This document shows positions 1 to 8,600 of a DNA stretch of 38,157 bases, piece after piece. The position numbers and the translations under genes are program-made. Source of the DNA: a virus. The DNA is taken from positions 1-38,157 of IMG/VR virus record IMGVR_UViG_3300017960_000031; one strand, 5' to 3'. Positions within the stretch are counted from its first letter, which is position 1, and each line of letters opens with the position of its first letter. The notes under the pieces were generated by a model. That model was given only the letters and a program-made list of their open reading frames with translations, was not told the origin of the DNA and did no database searches.

Positions 1-1
1 A

Positions 2-262
2 GGTGGGTCACACGACATTACCAACTGGCAGCCGCTATGCGTGGAGTGTAACGTCGGCAAACGAAGAGCGTGTGCGGATTGCGAACTTGAATGCCAGGAA
101 TGCTCATGGGCGTTCCCAGAACGAGTTGGGCGGCGGCTGCTGGTACAGGTTTCTCGCGATGTAGAGGTGGCGCTGAAGCAATACTCCATCGACACGGGCA
201 AAAGTCTGGGTCTCTGCGTTGCGGAAGCGGTAGCCGAGTACGTCACTGACAAAAAGAAGTAA
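2..262 (+). CDS. HNH nuclease, C-terminal part (5' end outside window)
   Basis: The reading frame is open from the first bases of the window, so the gene starts upstream. The visible start-like GTG at 41 is probably internal. The first residues read as the second half of an HNH core: a Gly-Gly, an Asp-Ile-x-Asn, then NWQPLCVECN followed by GK, the usual 'N-LQ-LC-x-x-CN-x-GK' zinc/metal-binding end of HNH nucleases. Two further Cys pairs (CADC, CQEC) follow directly, then WAFPE and about 45 residues that could form a small helical or ribbon-helix-helix-like tail. The gene is convergent with the cytosine methyltransferase, 37 nt away. It may be another homing-type endonuclease or a nuclease partner of the methyltransferase; the missing N-terminus would decide. 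HNH assignment is fairly secure, role is inference. Confidence 0.7.
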   Translation, partial: GGSHDITNWQPLCVECNVGKRRACADCELECQECSWAFPERVGRRLLVQVSRDVEVALKQYSIDTGKSLGLCVAEAVAEYVTDKKK

Positions 263-299
263 TTCGCCCCATCGGTCATCAGTTTCGCCCAGATTCTCA

Positions 300-1322
300 C
301 TAGGTATTCTGTTGTTCCGCCCTCTCCATCATCTCCAGTAATGGAAGACCGGTCAGTCCCCGGTCAGGATTCACCGACTTCCCATTTTCGGACAAAGCAT
401 TGAGAATGGCCTTTCCAACAGCCGTTGCGACCGGTGGTGGAAATGCGTTGCCGACTTGCCTATATGCAGCGGTCTTCTTGCCAGAGAACTCCCATGCATC
501 GGGGAAGCCTTGAACACGGGCAACCATCTTAACCGTGAGTTTCGGAGTACCTTCCTTTGGAAAATCAGGACCGGGCGGGTCGTACGCTATCCCCAAGCCA
601 TCGACTCCAAGTTCGAGCCACTGCCTTTTGGCCCGAGTTGGACCCAAGTCTGGCCCACCGTGTTTCTTTGATCCTCCAACAACAGTGGGTGCAATATCCG
701 CTGCTCTCTTCGCCCAATTGTCGGCCCCAGCCCAGCCGCCAGACGACATCAGATCCTTCAGCGTCGCACCGACGGTTGGCGGACTGCCGATGGGCTCAGG
801 CCACTCGAAACGGTCTGCAATTTCCTTGCGAAGTGCAACTAGAATAAATCTAGGACGAAGTTGCGGGACACCGAAATCGCTGGCGTTGAGAAGGCGCCAG
901 TCCGCGCGGTATCCCATTCGACCTAGTTTTTGAATGATTCCCGCTCGATAATCTGCAAATTTCGGTGATGCAAGCCCCCGCACGTTTTCGAGCAACACTG
1001 CACGTGGCTTGGTCTCTCTGACAAGACGCAGAGCCTCCGGGAAAAGATCCCTTTCGTCATCGGCTCCGAGCTGTTTCCCAGCAATGGAAAACGGCGGACA
1101 GGGAACACCTCCCGCCAATAGATCAATTCCCCGGTATGGCTTTCCGTCGAACTCTTTCAGGTCTCCTTCAACTACATTCCATGAGGGTCGATTCTGACGC
1201 AGCGTTGCACACGCTGCAGAGTCGATCTCAACTACGGCAGCATGGTCGAATCCCGCGAGTTCGAGACCCAGGGCTTGTCCGCCGCCACCGGCGCATATCT
1301 CCATTGCTACCGGTCTTTTCAC
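300..1322 (-). CDS. C5-cytosine DNA methyltransferase (Dcm family)
   Basis: Transfers a methyl group from S-adenosylmethionine to C5 of cytosine in DNA. The signature motifs appear in the family order. Motif I is EICAGGGGQALGLELAGF-like. The catalytic motif IV is GGVPCPPFS, with Cys in a Pro-Cys-Pro rather than the commoner Pro-Cys-Gln. Motif VI is ENVRG, VIII is QLRPRFILVA, IX is RVQGFPD and X is QVGNAFPPPVA. Length of about 340 aa is normal. An ATG at 1376 is possible, but the GTG at 1322 is preferred: a GGGAGG Shine-Dalgarno lies 6 nt upstream, and the GTG overlaps the stop of the upstream regulator (GTGA), implying translational coupling. Phages commonly use such orphan enzymes to evade host restriction. 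The target sequence cannot be read from the variable region. Confidence 0.93.
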   Translation of the reverse strand: MKRPVAMEICAGGGGQALGLELAGFDHAAVVEIDSAACATLRQNRPSWNVVEGDLKEFDGKPYRGIDLLAGGVPCPPFSIAGKQLGADDERDLFPEALRLVRETKPRAVLLENVRGLASPKFADYRAGIIQKLGRMGYRADWRLLNASDFGVPQLRPRFILVALRKEIADRFEWPEPIGSPPTVGATLKDLMSSGGWAGADNWAKRAADIAPTVVGGSKKHGGPDLGPTRAKRQWLELGVDGLGIAYDPPGPDFPKEGTPKLTVKMVARVQGFPDAWEFSGKKTAAYRQVGNAFPPPVATAVGKAILNALSENGKSVNPDRGLTGLPLLEMMERAEQQNT

Positions 1323-1555
1323 TTGTGACCTCCCGTTCCTGCGACCCGAGCTTTCTCTTTTTCGTTTTTTATCCATTCGGAAACGTCATTTGCCATGAAT
1401 CGCCATGTACCAGCGACCTTGAACCCTGGAAGCATGCCCTTGCATGCCAAGCGATACACTGTCCGCTCATTGACCTTGAGTAGATCAGCAACTTCATGGA
1501 CAGTAAGTGCCTTGTCCTGGCTGTGAGCAATCGGTTCCATGTCTCGTGAGTACAA
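1319..1555 (-). CDS. Excisionase/MerR-type helix-turn-helix protein
   Basis: A 73-78 aa DNA-binding protein of the excisionase (HTH_17) type. The pattern LTVHEVADLLKVNERTVYRL, then a Gly-Met-Leu-Pro turn, FKVAGTWRF and a basic tail is the classic winged-helix 'xVxEvAxxLxVsxxTVYRxxxxGxlPaxkvgxxWRF' signature. Start is TTG at 1555 or ATG at 1540 (MEPIAHSQ); the ATG avoids using the repeat array as coding sequence. It lies directly upstream of, and overlaps, the methyltransferase, so it may control that gene. Proteins of this family also act as recombination directionality factors, but no integrase is visible here. Three 10-bp direct repeats sit over and just upstream of its start and are candidate binding sites. 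Confidence 0.8.
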   Translation of the reverse strand: MYSRDMEPIAHSQDKALTVHEVADLLKVNERTVYRLACKGMLPGFKVAGTWRFMANDVSEWIKNEKEKARVAGTGGHK

Positions 1556-1577
1556 CAGAGTACAAGAGAGTGCAAGC
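1548..1577. repeat. Three tandem 10-bp direct repeats at regulator start
   Basis: On the plus strand GAGTACAACA, GAGTACAAGA and GAGTGCAAGC run back to back with no spacer. The 10-bp period places each copy on the same face of the helix. The array overlaps or lies just upstream of the start of the excisionase-type gene (TTG 1555 / ATG 1540). The arrangement resembles direct-repeat operators bound cooperatively by small winged-helix proteins; autoregulation is inferred, not shown. Confidence 0.65.
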
Positions 1578-1587
1578 CAAAACTGGG

Positions 1588-1603
1588 CAGGTGTTCAGGT
1601 GTT
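1588..1603. repeat. 8-bp tandem duplication
   Basis: CAGGTGTT occurs twice in direct succession, ending exactly where the stop codon of the high-GC helix-turn-helix frame begins (stop at 1603-1605). It lies between the 10-bp repeats and the GC-rich segment. It may be part of the control region or a scar at the edge of the acquired segment. Confidence 0.4.
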
Positions 1604-2572
1604 TATCCCACAATTTTCGCCCACCGCCGCCGCTGCTCCTCCCACTCCATCGCCCACGACACCTCCCGGAGCGCCCGCTCGCTGGTGGGCTCCAGCCCAT
1701 CGACCGCTTCGAGCGCGAGGACCTGCTCCTGGATGTCGGGGGCCAACAGCGTCAGGTTCAGGAGCTGGGTGACCCGGGCGCGGGTGAGCCCGTACTGGCG
1801 GGCGAGCGTGGCGCGGTCCTGGATCTCGCCGCTGTCGATGGCCCGCTGGAGGCGGTGCGCCAGGGCCAGCGTCCGGGCGACCCGGGCCGGGCGGCGCACT
1901 GTTTCGGGCTCCGGTGGCGGCGGCTCCTGGCTGAAGACCACGTCCGCGCCCTTGCGCGCCGTACTCTCGATGTGCCGGGTCGTCTCTGGAGTGCCGAAGA
2001 TGGACAGACAACCCTTTGGGACCTTCGCACACGAGCCCGCACACAGGACAGGCCACTGGGTTTTTCTTTTTGGACAGACAACCTTCGCAAACGATGGTGG
2101 CGCGTTTGGCGAGCGACATGAGCGTGGTTTCGAACTCCACACCACACTCTGAGCAACTAACACGCGTCTTCTTCAACTTCCGAGGCCCCGTGACGCCGAC
2201 GGTGTTGGTCTTCTGCAAACGTCTGGCGCGCTCGAGCGTCGCCGGCTCTCCGAACTCCTCCCTCCACCAGCGTCGAAGGACGGTGGAGTGAACCCCCACC
2301 TCCTTGGCCACCTTCTTCAGGGGAATGGTGCTGTGGAACTGCGAGAGGCCCTTCTCGCGCGCTCGCGCCAAGTCGTCGCCTTTCAAACGGCTCCTGCTCC
2401 GAGCCCTGCCTCGGGCTGCATTCCCCCGAGATCTGACAGCCTCGTCGCCGAACACGTCGCCCCAGAAACGACGGAGGCGGTCCCGACCCACTCCCAAGGT
2501 CTTGGCCGCTTCGCTCAAAGTCAGAGGCCCGGAGAAAAGTCTCCGGGCCTCTGCATTCTGGGTCTCATCCAT
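1595..2572 (-). CDS. HTH and zinc-finger protein with broken C-terminus
   Basis: Residues 15-50 and 78-118 are two related helix-turn-helix repeats: an LSEAAKTLGVG...LRRFW type followed by LKKVAKEVGVH...LRRWW, each ending in Phe-Gly-x-x-Ala. Residues 140-165 form a CxxC...CxxC knuckle (CSEC, CEGC). Residues 175-194 are a C2H2-like finger (CPVC ... HLRH). These parts resemble DNA-recognition regions of phage homing endonucleases; the Vsr-like endonuclease in this window also has Cys/His fingers. After about residue 204 (near 1960) the frame becomes low-complexity Pro/Arg/Gly/Ala and is probably not native, because a conserved helix-turn-helix continues in the next frame. A +1 frameshift or a recombination junction is therefore likely at about 1960. 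No nuclease motif is visible. The gene sits beyond the sheath terminator, so it needs its own promoter. Confidence 0.6.
   Translation of the reverse strand: MDETQNAEARRLFSGPLTLSEAAKTLGVGRDRLRRFWGDVFGDEAVRSRGNAARGRARSRSRLKGDDLARAREKGLSQFHSTIPLKKVAKEVGVHSTVLRRWWREEFGEPATLERARRLQKTNTVGVTGPRKLKKTRVSCSECGVEFETTLMSLAKRATIVCEGCLSKKKNPVACPVCGLVCEGPKGLSVHLRHSRDDPAHREYGAQGRGRGLQPGAAATGARNSAPPGPGRPDAGPGAPPPAGHRQRRDPGPRHARPPVRAHPRPGHPAPEPDAVGPRHPGAGPRARSGRWAGAHQRAGAPGGVVGDGVGGAAAAVGENCGINT
1603..1965 (-). pseudogene. KorB/ParB-like helix-turn-helix segment, no own start
   Basis: In the frame ending at 1603 the sequence reads as a conserved helix-turn-helix protein: VRRPARVARTLALAHRLQ, then RDRATLARQYGLTRARVTQ as the recognition helix region, LLAPDIQEQVL, and a Trp-rich end (WEEQRRRWAKIVG). 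This type is common in bacterial genomes next to recombinase genes (knowledge of the family). No good start codon or ribosome-binding site exists in this frame near 1965. The frame continues, one nucleotide out of register, from the zinc-finger gene upstream. By line-by-line count the GC content here is about 75%, against roughly 50-62% just upstream. It looks like the tail of a host gene joined to a phage gene, or the second half of one frameshifted gene. Confidence 0.6.
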
Positions 2573-2611
2573 GCACCCAGCCTACCGGAAGCCGGTCCAC
2601 AAATCAACCTA

Positions 2612-2652
2612 GAAAAGAAAGGGGTAAAGACCTGCGAACCCCACCCCTTTTT
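2612..2652 (-). terminator. Rho-independent terminator after the tail sheath
   Basis: Reading the minus strand just after the sheath stop codon (2658-2660), AAAGGGGT (2643-2650) pairs perfectly with ACCCCTTT (2618-2625) around a 17-nt loop, followed by a T-rich run (CTTTTCT, 2612-2617). This fits an intrinsic terminator closing the long structural operon. The opposite strand also ends in T residues, so it may work in both directions. Confidence 0.75.
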
Positions 2653-2657
2653 CTTGG

Positions 2658-5600
2658 TTATCCGCCCAAATTCGAGCGCAGATTGAAAGTGATGACGATA
2701 TACAAAAGCGGGAAAACGGGCTGATAGAAAGCCTCGACTTCGACGATGGTCGGGTCGTTGGTCGTCCGTGCCTGAATCCCAGTGAACGCCGTGATGATCT
2801 CGGCGTTCTTGAGCGCCTTCATCGTGGTCGAGAGCTGACCCTCGATCTGACTGAGCACACCCGGGAGGAACTTGATGCCGATGAAGCGATCAAGGTCTCG
2901 TCGAGCTGCCCGCTGCACCTCGTCCGCGATGGTGATCACGGTCGGGAGCTTGGTCAGAATGTTGCTCATGTCCGTGGTGAGGCCCTGACGGACCCGGATC
3001 ACGGTGCCACGCTGATCAAGGACGGTGACGCCCTGAACCGCAACCTGGTTCTGCTCGACAGCGTCCAGCGTCCGTGCGAGCTGGTCGAACCCGACGATGC
3101 GTGCCCGCGTCCACGGGGTTGCCACGTCAATGTTCGGGCTCGCCCGGTTACCGGTCATGGCCGCAGCCAAGAAGGTGCCATCGAGCAGGAACTGCTTGTC
3201 ATTGCCGAGGGCGTCCTGGACGGTGAGCGTCACGATGTCCGGGTAGACCAGACGGATGCGGGTGCTCTGGATCTGCTGAGCGATGCCTCCCACGTCAGTG
3301 GGTTGCGTGCCCGAAGCCACTCCGATGATGCCCGTACGCTCCGCTCGGAAGCGGATGCTGGACTGGATGTCGCAGTGGTTCTTGAGGGACAAGAACAGGT
3401 CCACATCATCACCCTTGAGCGGGGTGATGGTGTCGAGAACCGCACCACCAGGCAGAGGGCCACGCAAGTCGTTGAGCGCGTCGATGAAAGTCGGCGTGCT
3501 GGCCTGGTTGCTGCCCGGGATCTTCGGCACCTGCTTGATGCCGAGGACCACAGCTCCGTTCAAGAACCCGAGGAACGCCGCGAGAGACACCGGGTTATCC
3601 GGGCTGATCTCACCGTAGTTCCGCTCCACCGCCCGCTGGTTGGTGAAGAGCTGGGTCTCGAAGTCGGCCTCCGTCTTGGAGTAGTTGTAGGTGACGAAGT
3701 AGCTGTCACCCACCGCCGGCTCCTGACCGCCACGGTCGAAGGTCTCGACGATGGCCGTATCGCCCGTCGGGATGGTCGAACCTTCGGTGTTCGCCACCGT
3801 GAGCTCGAGGCCAGGAAGCGAGTTGACCGGGACGTTGGCGTCCGTGGTCACCAAGCGCCGTACCTCGAAGGTGAAGAACGCCCCCGGTCCGATCGGGTAG
3901 TCTGCACCACCCTCACGCGGGAGGATGGTGAAGACAAGCCCCGTGACCGTGTCACGGTAGCTCTGACCGATGACGCCGTCCTGACCCGTGCCGTTGTTGA
4001 GGCACGAGGTGTTGGCCGAACCGGAACCGTCGATGGGATCGGAGCTCGTGACGTAGAAGCCCTGGAACCCATTTTCGCCCGAAGCACCGTCGCCCGACTG
4101 GACCCGAAGGCCAGTACCGGTACGGAGCCAGGAGTCGGTCGTCGCGTCCAGGAACACGATGTTCGAGGAAGCGCCCAGACCCACGATGTTGTTGGCCTGC
4201 GACTGGATGAACAGGAACTCCGCGTTGCTGGAGTCCACTTCCTTGGCCGCCAGAGCCTGAGCCGCGAACCAGTTCGCGTCGGGGCTCTGGTAATCGAGCA
4301 GCACACCATTGATGGTCGTGCTGTGGTGCATCATCAGCGCCGAAGCCACCTTCTCGACCTGCACCGAGTCACGGGTAGCCGTGGCGCCCTCGGAGAACCC
4401 GAGCACGTCGTTGGCGTTGCCGTTGTCGATGGTCACAGCCGAGTTGGTATCCACCAGTTGCGAGACGAGTCGCATACCGGCACCTTCGGGGGCGACCGTC
4501 ATGGGCGAGAGACCCGCACCCACAACCGCCGTCTGAATCTGGCTGAGGATGGTGTTCGGCGTACCGAGCGGCCCAAGCGGAACCGTAGCGGTACCCGCCG
4601 TCGGGATGGCGAACCCAGAAGCGTCCGTGAACACGACGGTGACGGGAGTGCCATCAACGTTGAACTTGAACACGTTGTTCTGGGGGTTGACCCCGTTCGG
4701 TCCGAAGAACTGGACCTGGGGCTGACCGTCTCGAGCGTCGCCGAAGGTACCCGAGGGCACCTGACCATCCGCGAACCCGACTTCGCCGTAGAGCGTCGCC
4801 GGCTGAATCACAGCACCGATGCCCGCCTCGCCGAAGGCACGGGAAGCCAGTCCCGTCTCGTCGTTGGCGTTGGTTCCCTGTATGACCAGGTTGGTCTGAG
4901 CAACCTGGCTTTCCGGACGAATGGAACCGGACCCCGGAGTGACGCGGTTGCGCATGATGATGCGGTCGTAGATCAGACGACCACTCACACCCGCTGCCGT
5001 GAAGCGGCGAGCCACATCACCATCGACGATCTTGGTCTGCTCCTGGCTCGGGAGCGAATCCGTAGACAGACCGGCCAGAACCGCGAAGTCCACAGCCAAA
5101 GACGCGCCATCGAGGAACTCGAACACACCGCCGCCGAGCCCGGAGCCACCCGTGAGAGTCGCCGCCGACACCGGGAGACGGACCATGTCGCTCGAGGAGA
5201 GCGTGATGAAGTTCCCCTGCGGGCCTGGGACCGCCGCCGTGAGGTCCACAGTGGAGGAAGTGCCGGAGCTGTTGTCGGCCGTGACGAGCGTGTCCAGACC
5301 GTTGAGTGGATCGGTGATGGCCGTAACGATGGTCGTCGCCACACCCACGTCGGTGAGACCACCACCAAACACACCACCCGAGAGCGGGAGACGCACCGGA
5401 GTCGAGCTCGCCAAAGTGATGCCGTTGCCAGCCACACCCGGAACGTTGGCCCACACGGTCACCGTGGTGCTCGTGCCGCCCTCATTGTCCGCCGAGATAT
5501 CAGCCGCAAGACCGTTACCCAGGTCGTTGATCGCCGCCGCGATGGAAGCAGCCACCGTGAAATCGGTGCCCACACCACCCTGGAGAGTGACCGCCGACAT

Positions 5601-8600
5601 GAGGAGACGGCTTGCATCCGAGCTCGTCGTGTCGATGATGTTGCCCGCGTTGCCGGGGGTGACAGCGGTCATGGTGACCACATTGCCCACCGCCATCGCA
5701 CTCACCGTGGCACTGATGCCGTTACCAGCATCGTTGATGGCTGCCGCGATGGAAGCCGCCACAGTGGTGTCGTCACCAACACCGCCGAGGAGACTCGCGC
5801 CCGAGAGCATGATGCGAACACCACCCGTGCTCTCGAAGAGCAGGATGCCATCACCTACCAGGCCCGGCGTAAACGAATCGAGAGTGACCACCGCCGACGT
5901 ACCGCCCACGTTATCAGCCACAATGTCGGTCAGGCCGTTCGCAGGATCGGTGATGGCCGCCACCAGGCTTGTCGCCGCCGAGATGTCGTCGCCGAGACCA
6001 CCGGTGAAGGACCCCCCCGAAAGGACGAAACGACCCGCTGCCGTAGTACTCAGAGCGATGAGGTTGCCCGCAGCGCCCGGAGTCACAGCCGTGAGATTCA
6101 CGTTGCTGCCCACCGCAACAGCGGTTGCGGTAGCGGTGAAAGAGTTCAACGCATCGTTGATGGCAGCCGCAGCGTCCGTCGCAGCGGTGTTGTTGTCACC
6201 AACACCACCAGCAAGGAAGCCACCACCGAAGGTGAGTCGAGCAGGCGTGGTCGAAACCGTGCTGATCGAGTCGCCCGCCACACCCGGAGCCAACGCCTGG
6301 ATGTTGACGGTAGCCGAAGTGCCACCGGTGTTGTGAGCCTGGATGAGAGCATCCAAACCATTGAGCGGGTCAAGGATCGCCGCGACGATGGCCGTCGCAG
6401 TGGTGATCTCGTCGCCCACACCGCCGCCGAAGCCACCGGTCGTGGTGACCGTACCGTCGGAGCTACTGTTGACGACACCGTTGGAGAGCACACCCGGAAC
6501 CGTCCAGATCAGGGTCACATCCGCCGGCCCAGGACCTGCCGCCGCGCTCATGAACGTGGCGAAGGAGTTGGACGGATCGTTGATCGCAGCAGCGATCTCA
6601 CCCGCGATGGCAGCCGTGGTGCCGAGAGTCTCGTCGTAGTCGTTCGCACCCGGGGTACGAGGACCACCCGCCGGAGTCAGCGGGAAGGGGCCGCCGTTGA
6701 GACCACCCACGTCGATCGTGATCGTCGCGCTGGCCGGAGAAGCGGTCACGGTCAGCGTGTCCGTCGCCTGAGTACCAGCGTCGAAGTTGAGACCACCAGG
6801 TGTGGTCACGCTGTCCGCCACCAGAGGGATGCCGTTGATGGTGATCGTGTCACCGTACAAGACACCCGTGCTGGGACCGAGAGAATCGGCCACGACGGTC
6901 AGAGTTCCGACAGAGCGAGTACCCGCGTCGAAGTCATCGAAACCCGGAGTACGGGCACCTTCAACCGGAGTGAGGACCGAACCGCCGATGGTAACCGTGT
7001 CCGCCGGGGTGACGGGGAACGGCGCCATGGTGGCGGGTCGCACGCCCATGGTCATGAAGTCACCCGTGGCTGCGGTGCCGACGTTGAAGTCCAGACCACC
7101 AGGGGTGAGCGTGTTGCTGGCCGTCAGAGTGACGAGACCACCACCCACGACCGAAGCGTCGATGGTGATGGTGTCGCCGTACACGACGCTGGCGAGGGTA
7201 GCCGAACCGGTCGAACGGGTGCCTTCGTCGAAGTCCAGACCACCCGGGGACTGCATTCCCAAAGCGGTCAGAGTGATGCCGTCAACGGTAACCGTGTCGT
7301 TCGGGATCGGCCCGCTCACGGTGATGGTGCCGCTCGCCTGGACGCCCTCATTGAAGTTGAGGCCACCCGGAGTCTGAGCTCCGGCTGCGGTCAGGAGAAC
7401 CGGGCCACCGCCCACTGCCGTGGTATCGATGGTGATGGTGTCACCAGGCTGAACGCCGGCAGCCATGATGGTGCCTCGAGCTTGGCCGGTGTCGTAGTCG
7501 AGACCGCCGGGAGTGACCCCAAGGGAACCGGTAAGCGTGATGCCTCCAATCTCGATGGTGTCTCCCAGAACCGAAGCCACGTTGGTGACGGTGCCGGTCG
7601 CGAAGGTACCGAGGTCAGTGTCGGCACCTGTGAAGGTGAACCGCATCTGACCGTCCGCGTTCGCCGTGCAGGTCACGTCCACACCATCGTAGGCTGCCGG
7701 GAGAGCAGCGATGGCGGTGTCGAGTGCGGAGTTCACCGCAGCAGCCAGCGCGTTCGGGGACACGTAGATACCCGGGGCGATGGTCGCCGTCACCGGGCCA
7801 GTGCTGCCGTTGGTGACGCCCGTGTAGTTGAACGTGAGGGTGTCGTACTCACCAGCCGTGATGGTCGTGGTTCCGAGGAACCGCGTCACGCCGTCGTAGT
7901 ACGGGTTGTTGTCAGCGAGCTTGGACTCAGCGTTGATCGCCTCGACGTAGGCATCGGCGTTCACGCCCGTCTGTGCCGGGACGTTCACCGTGACCACCAC
8001 GTTGTCCACCGTGAACGAGATGTTGTCGTTCAGACCGGCGAGAACATCGTAGGTCGTCTTGCCCGAGTCGTCGGTGTAGACAATCTCCTCACCAAGGAGC
8101 GAGGCGTTGAAACCGAGACCCGCGATGCCGTGTGGCGCCGAGAGATCGATGCCGGCCGCACCGCCCGCCAGCGGAGAGCTGTCGATGGTGAACCGAGCTC
8201 GGTCCGACTGACTTTCGACGAAGAAATACGGGCCCGAACCGGGAACCGTGAACTTGCCGATCGTCGAGTCCTTGTCGGAGAACTGAATGGTGACGGTTTC
8301 CTCGACGGGGCCTTGCGTGCCGCCCTCGAAGTGAACGTCGGGAGTGATCTCCGAGCCGCTCGGGAACTGGATCGTGACGCCGGTGAGCGCCGGACCCTTG
8401 CTACCGAACTTCGGCGTGTAGACCGGGTTCCCGTTGCTGTCGAACAGGAAGTAGGTACCGATGCCCGACGGTCCGCTGGTCTCAACCTGAACGGTGTACT
8501 CCTCATCGACGAGGATGTTGTACCAGAAGGTCGCCCAAACCTCGGCGCCCACGGGCACCGGCTGCTCGAGGGTGATCTCCGTACCCTGAACCTGCGTCAC

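Noticed and set aside
5120-7571. CRISPR-like or tandem DNA repeat array
   Set aside because: The repeats are protein-coding half-domains with diverged DNA and uneven unit length, not short identical repeats with spacers.
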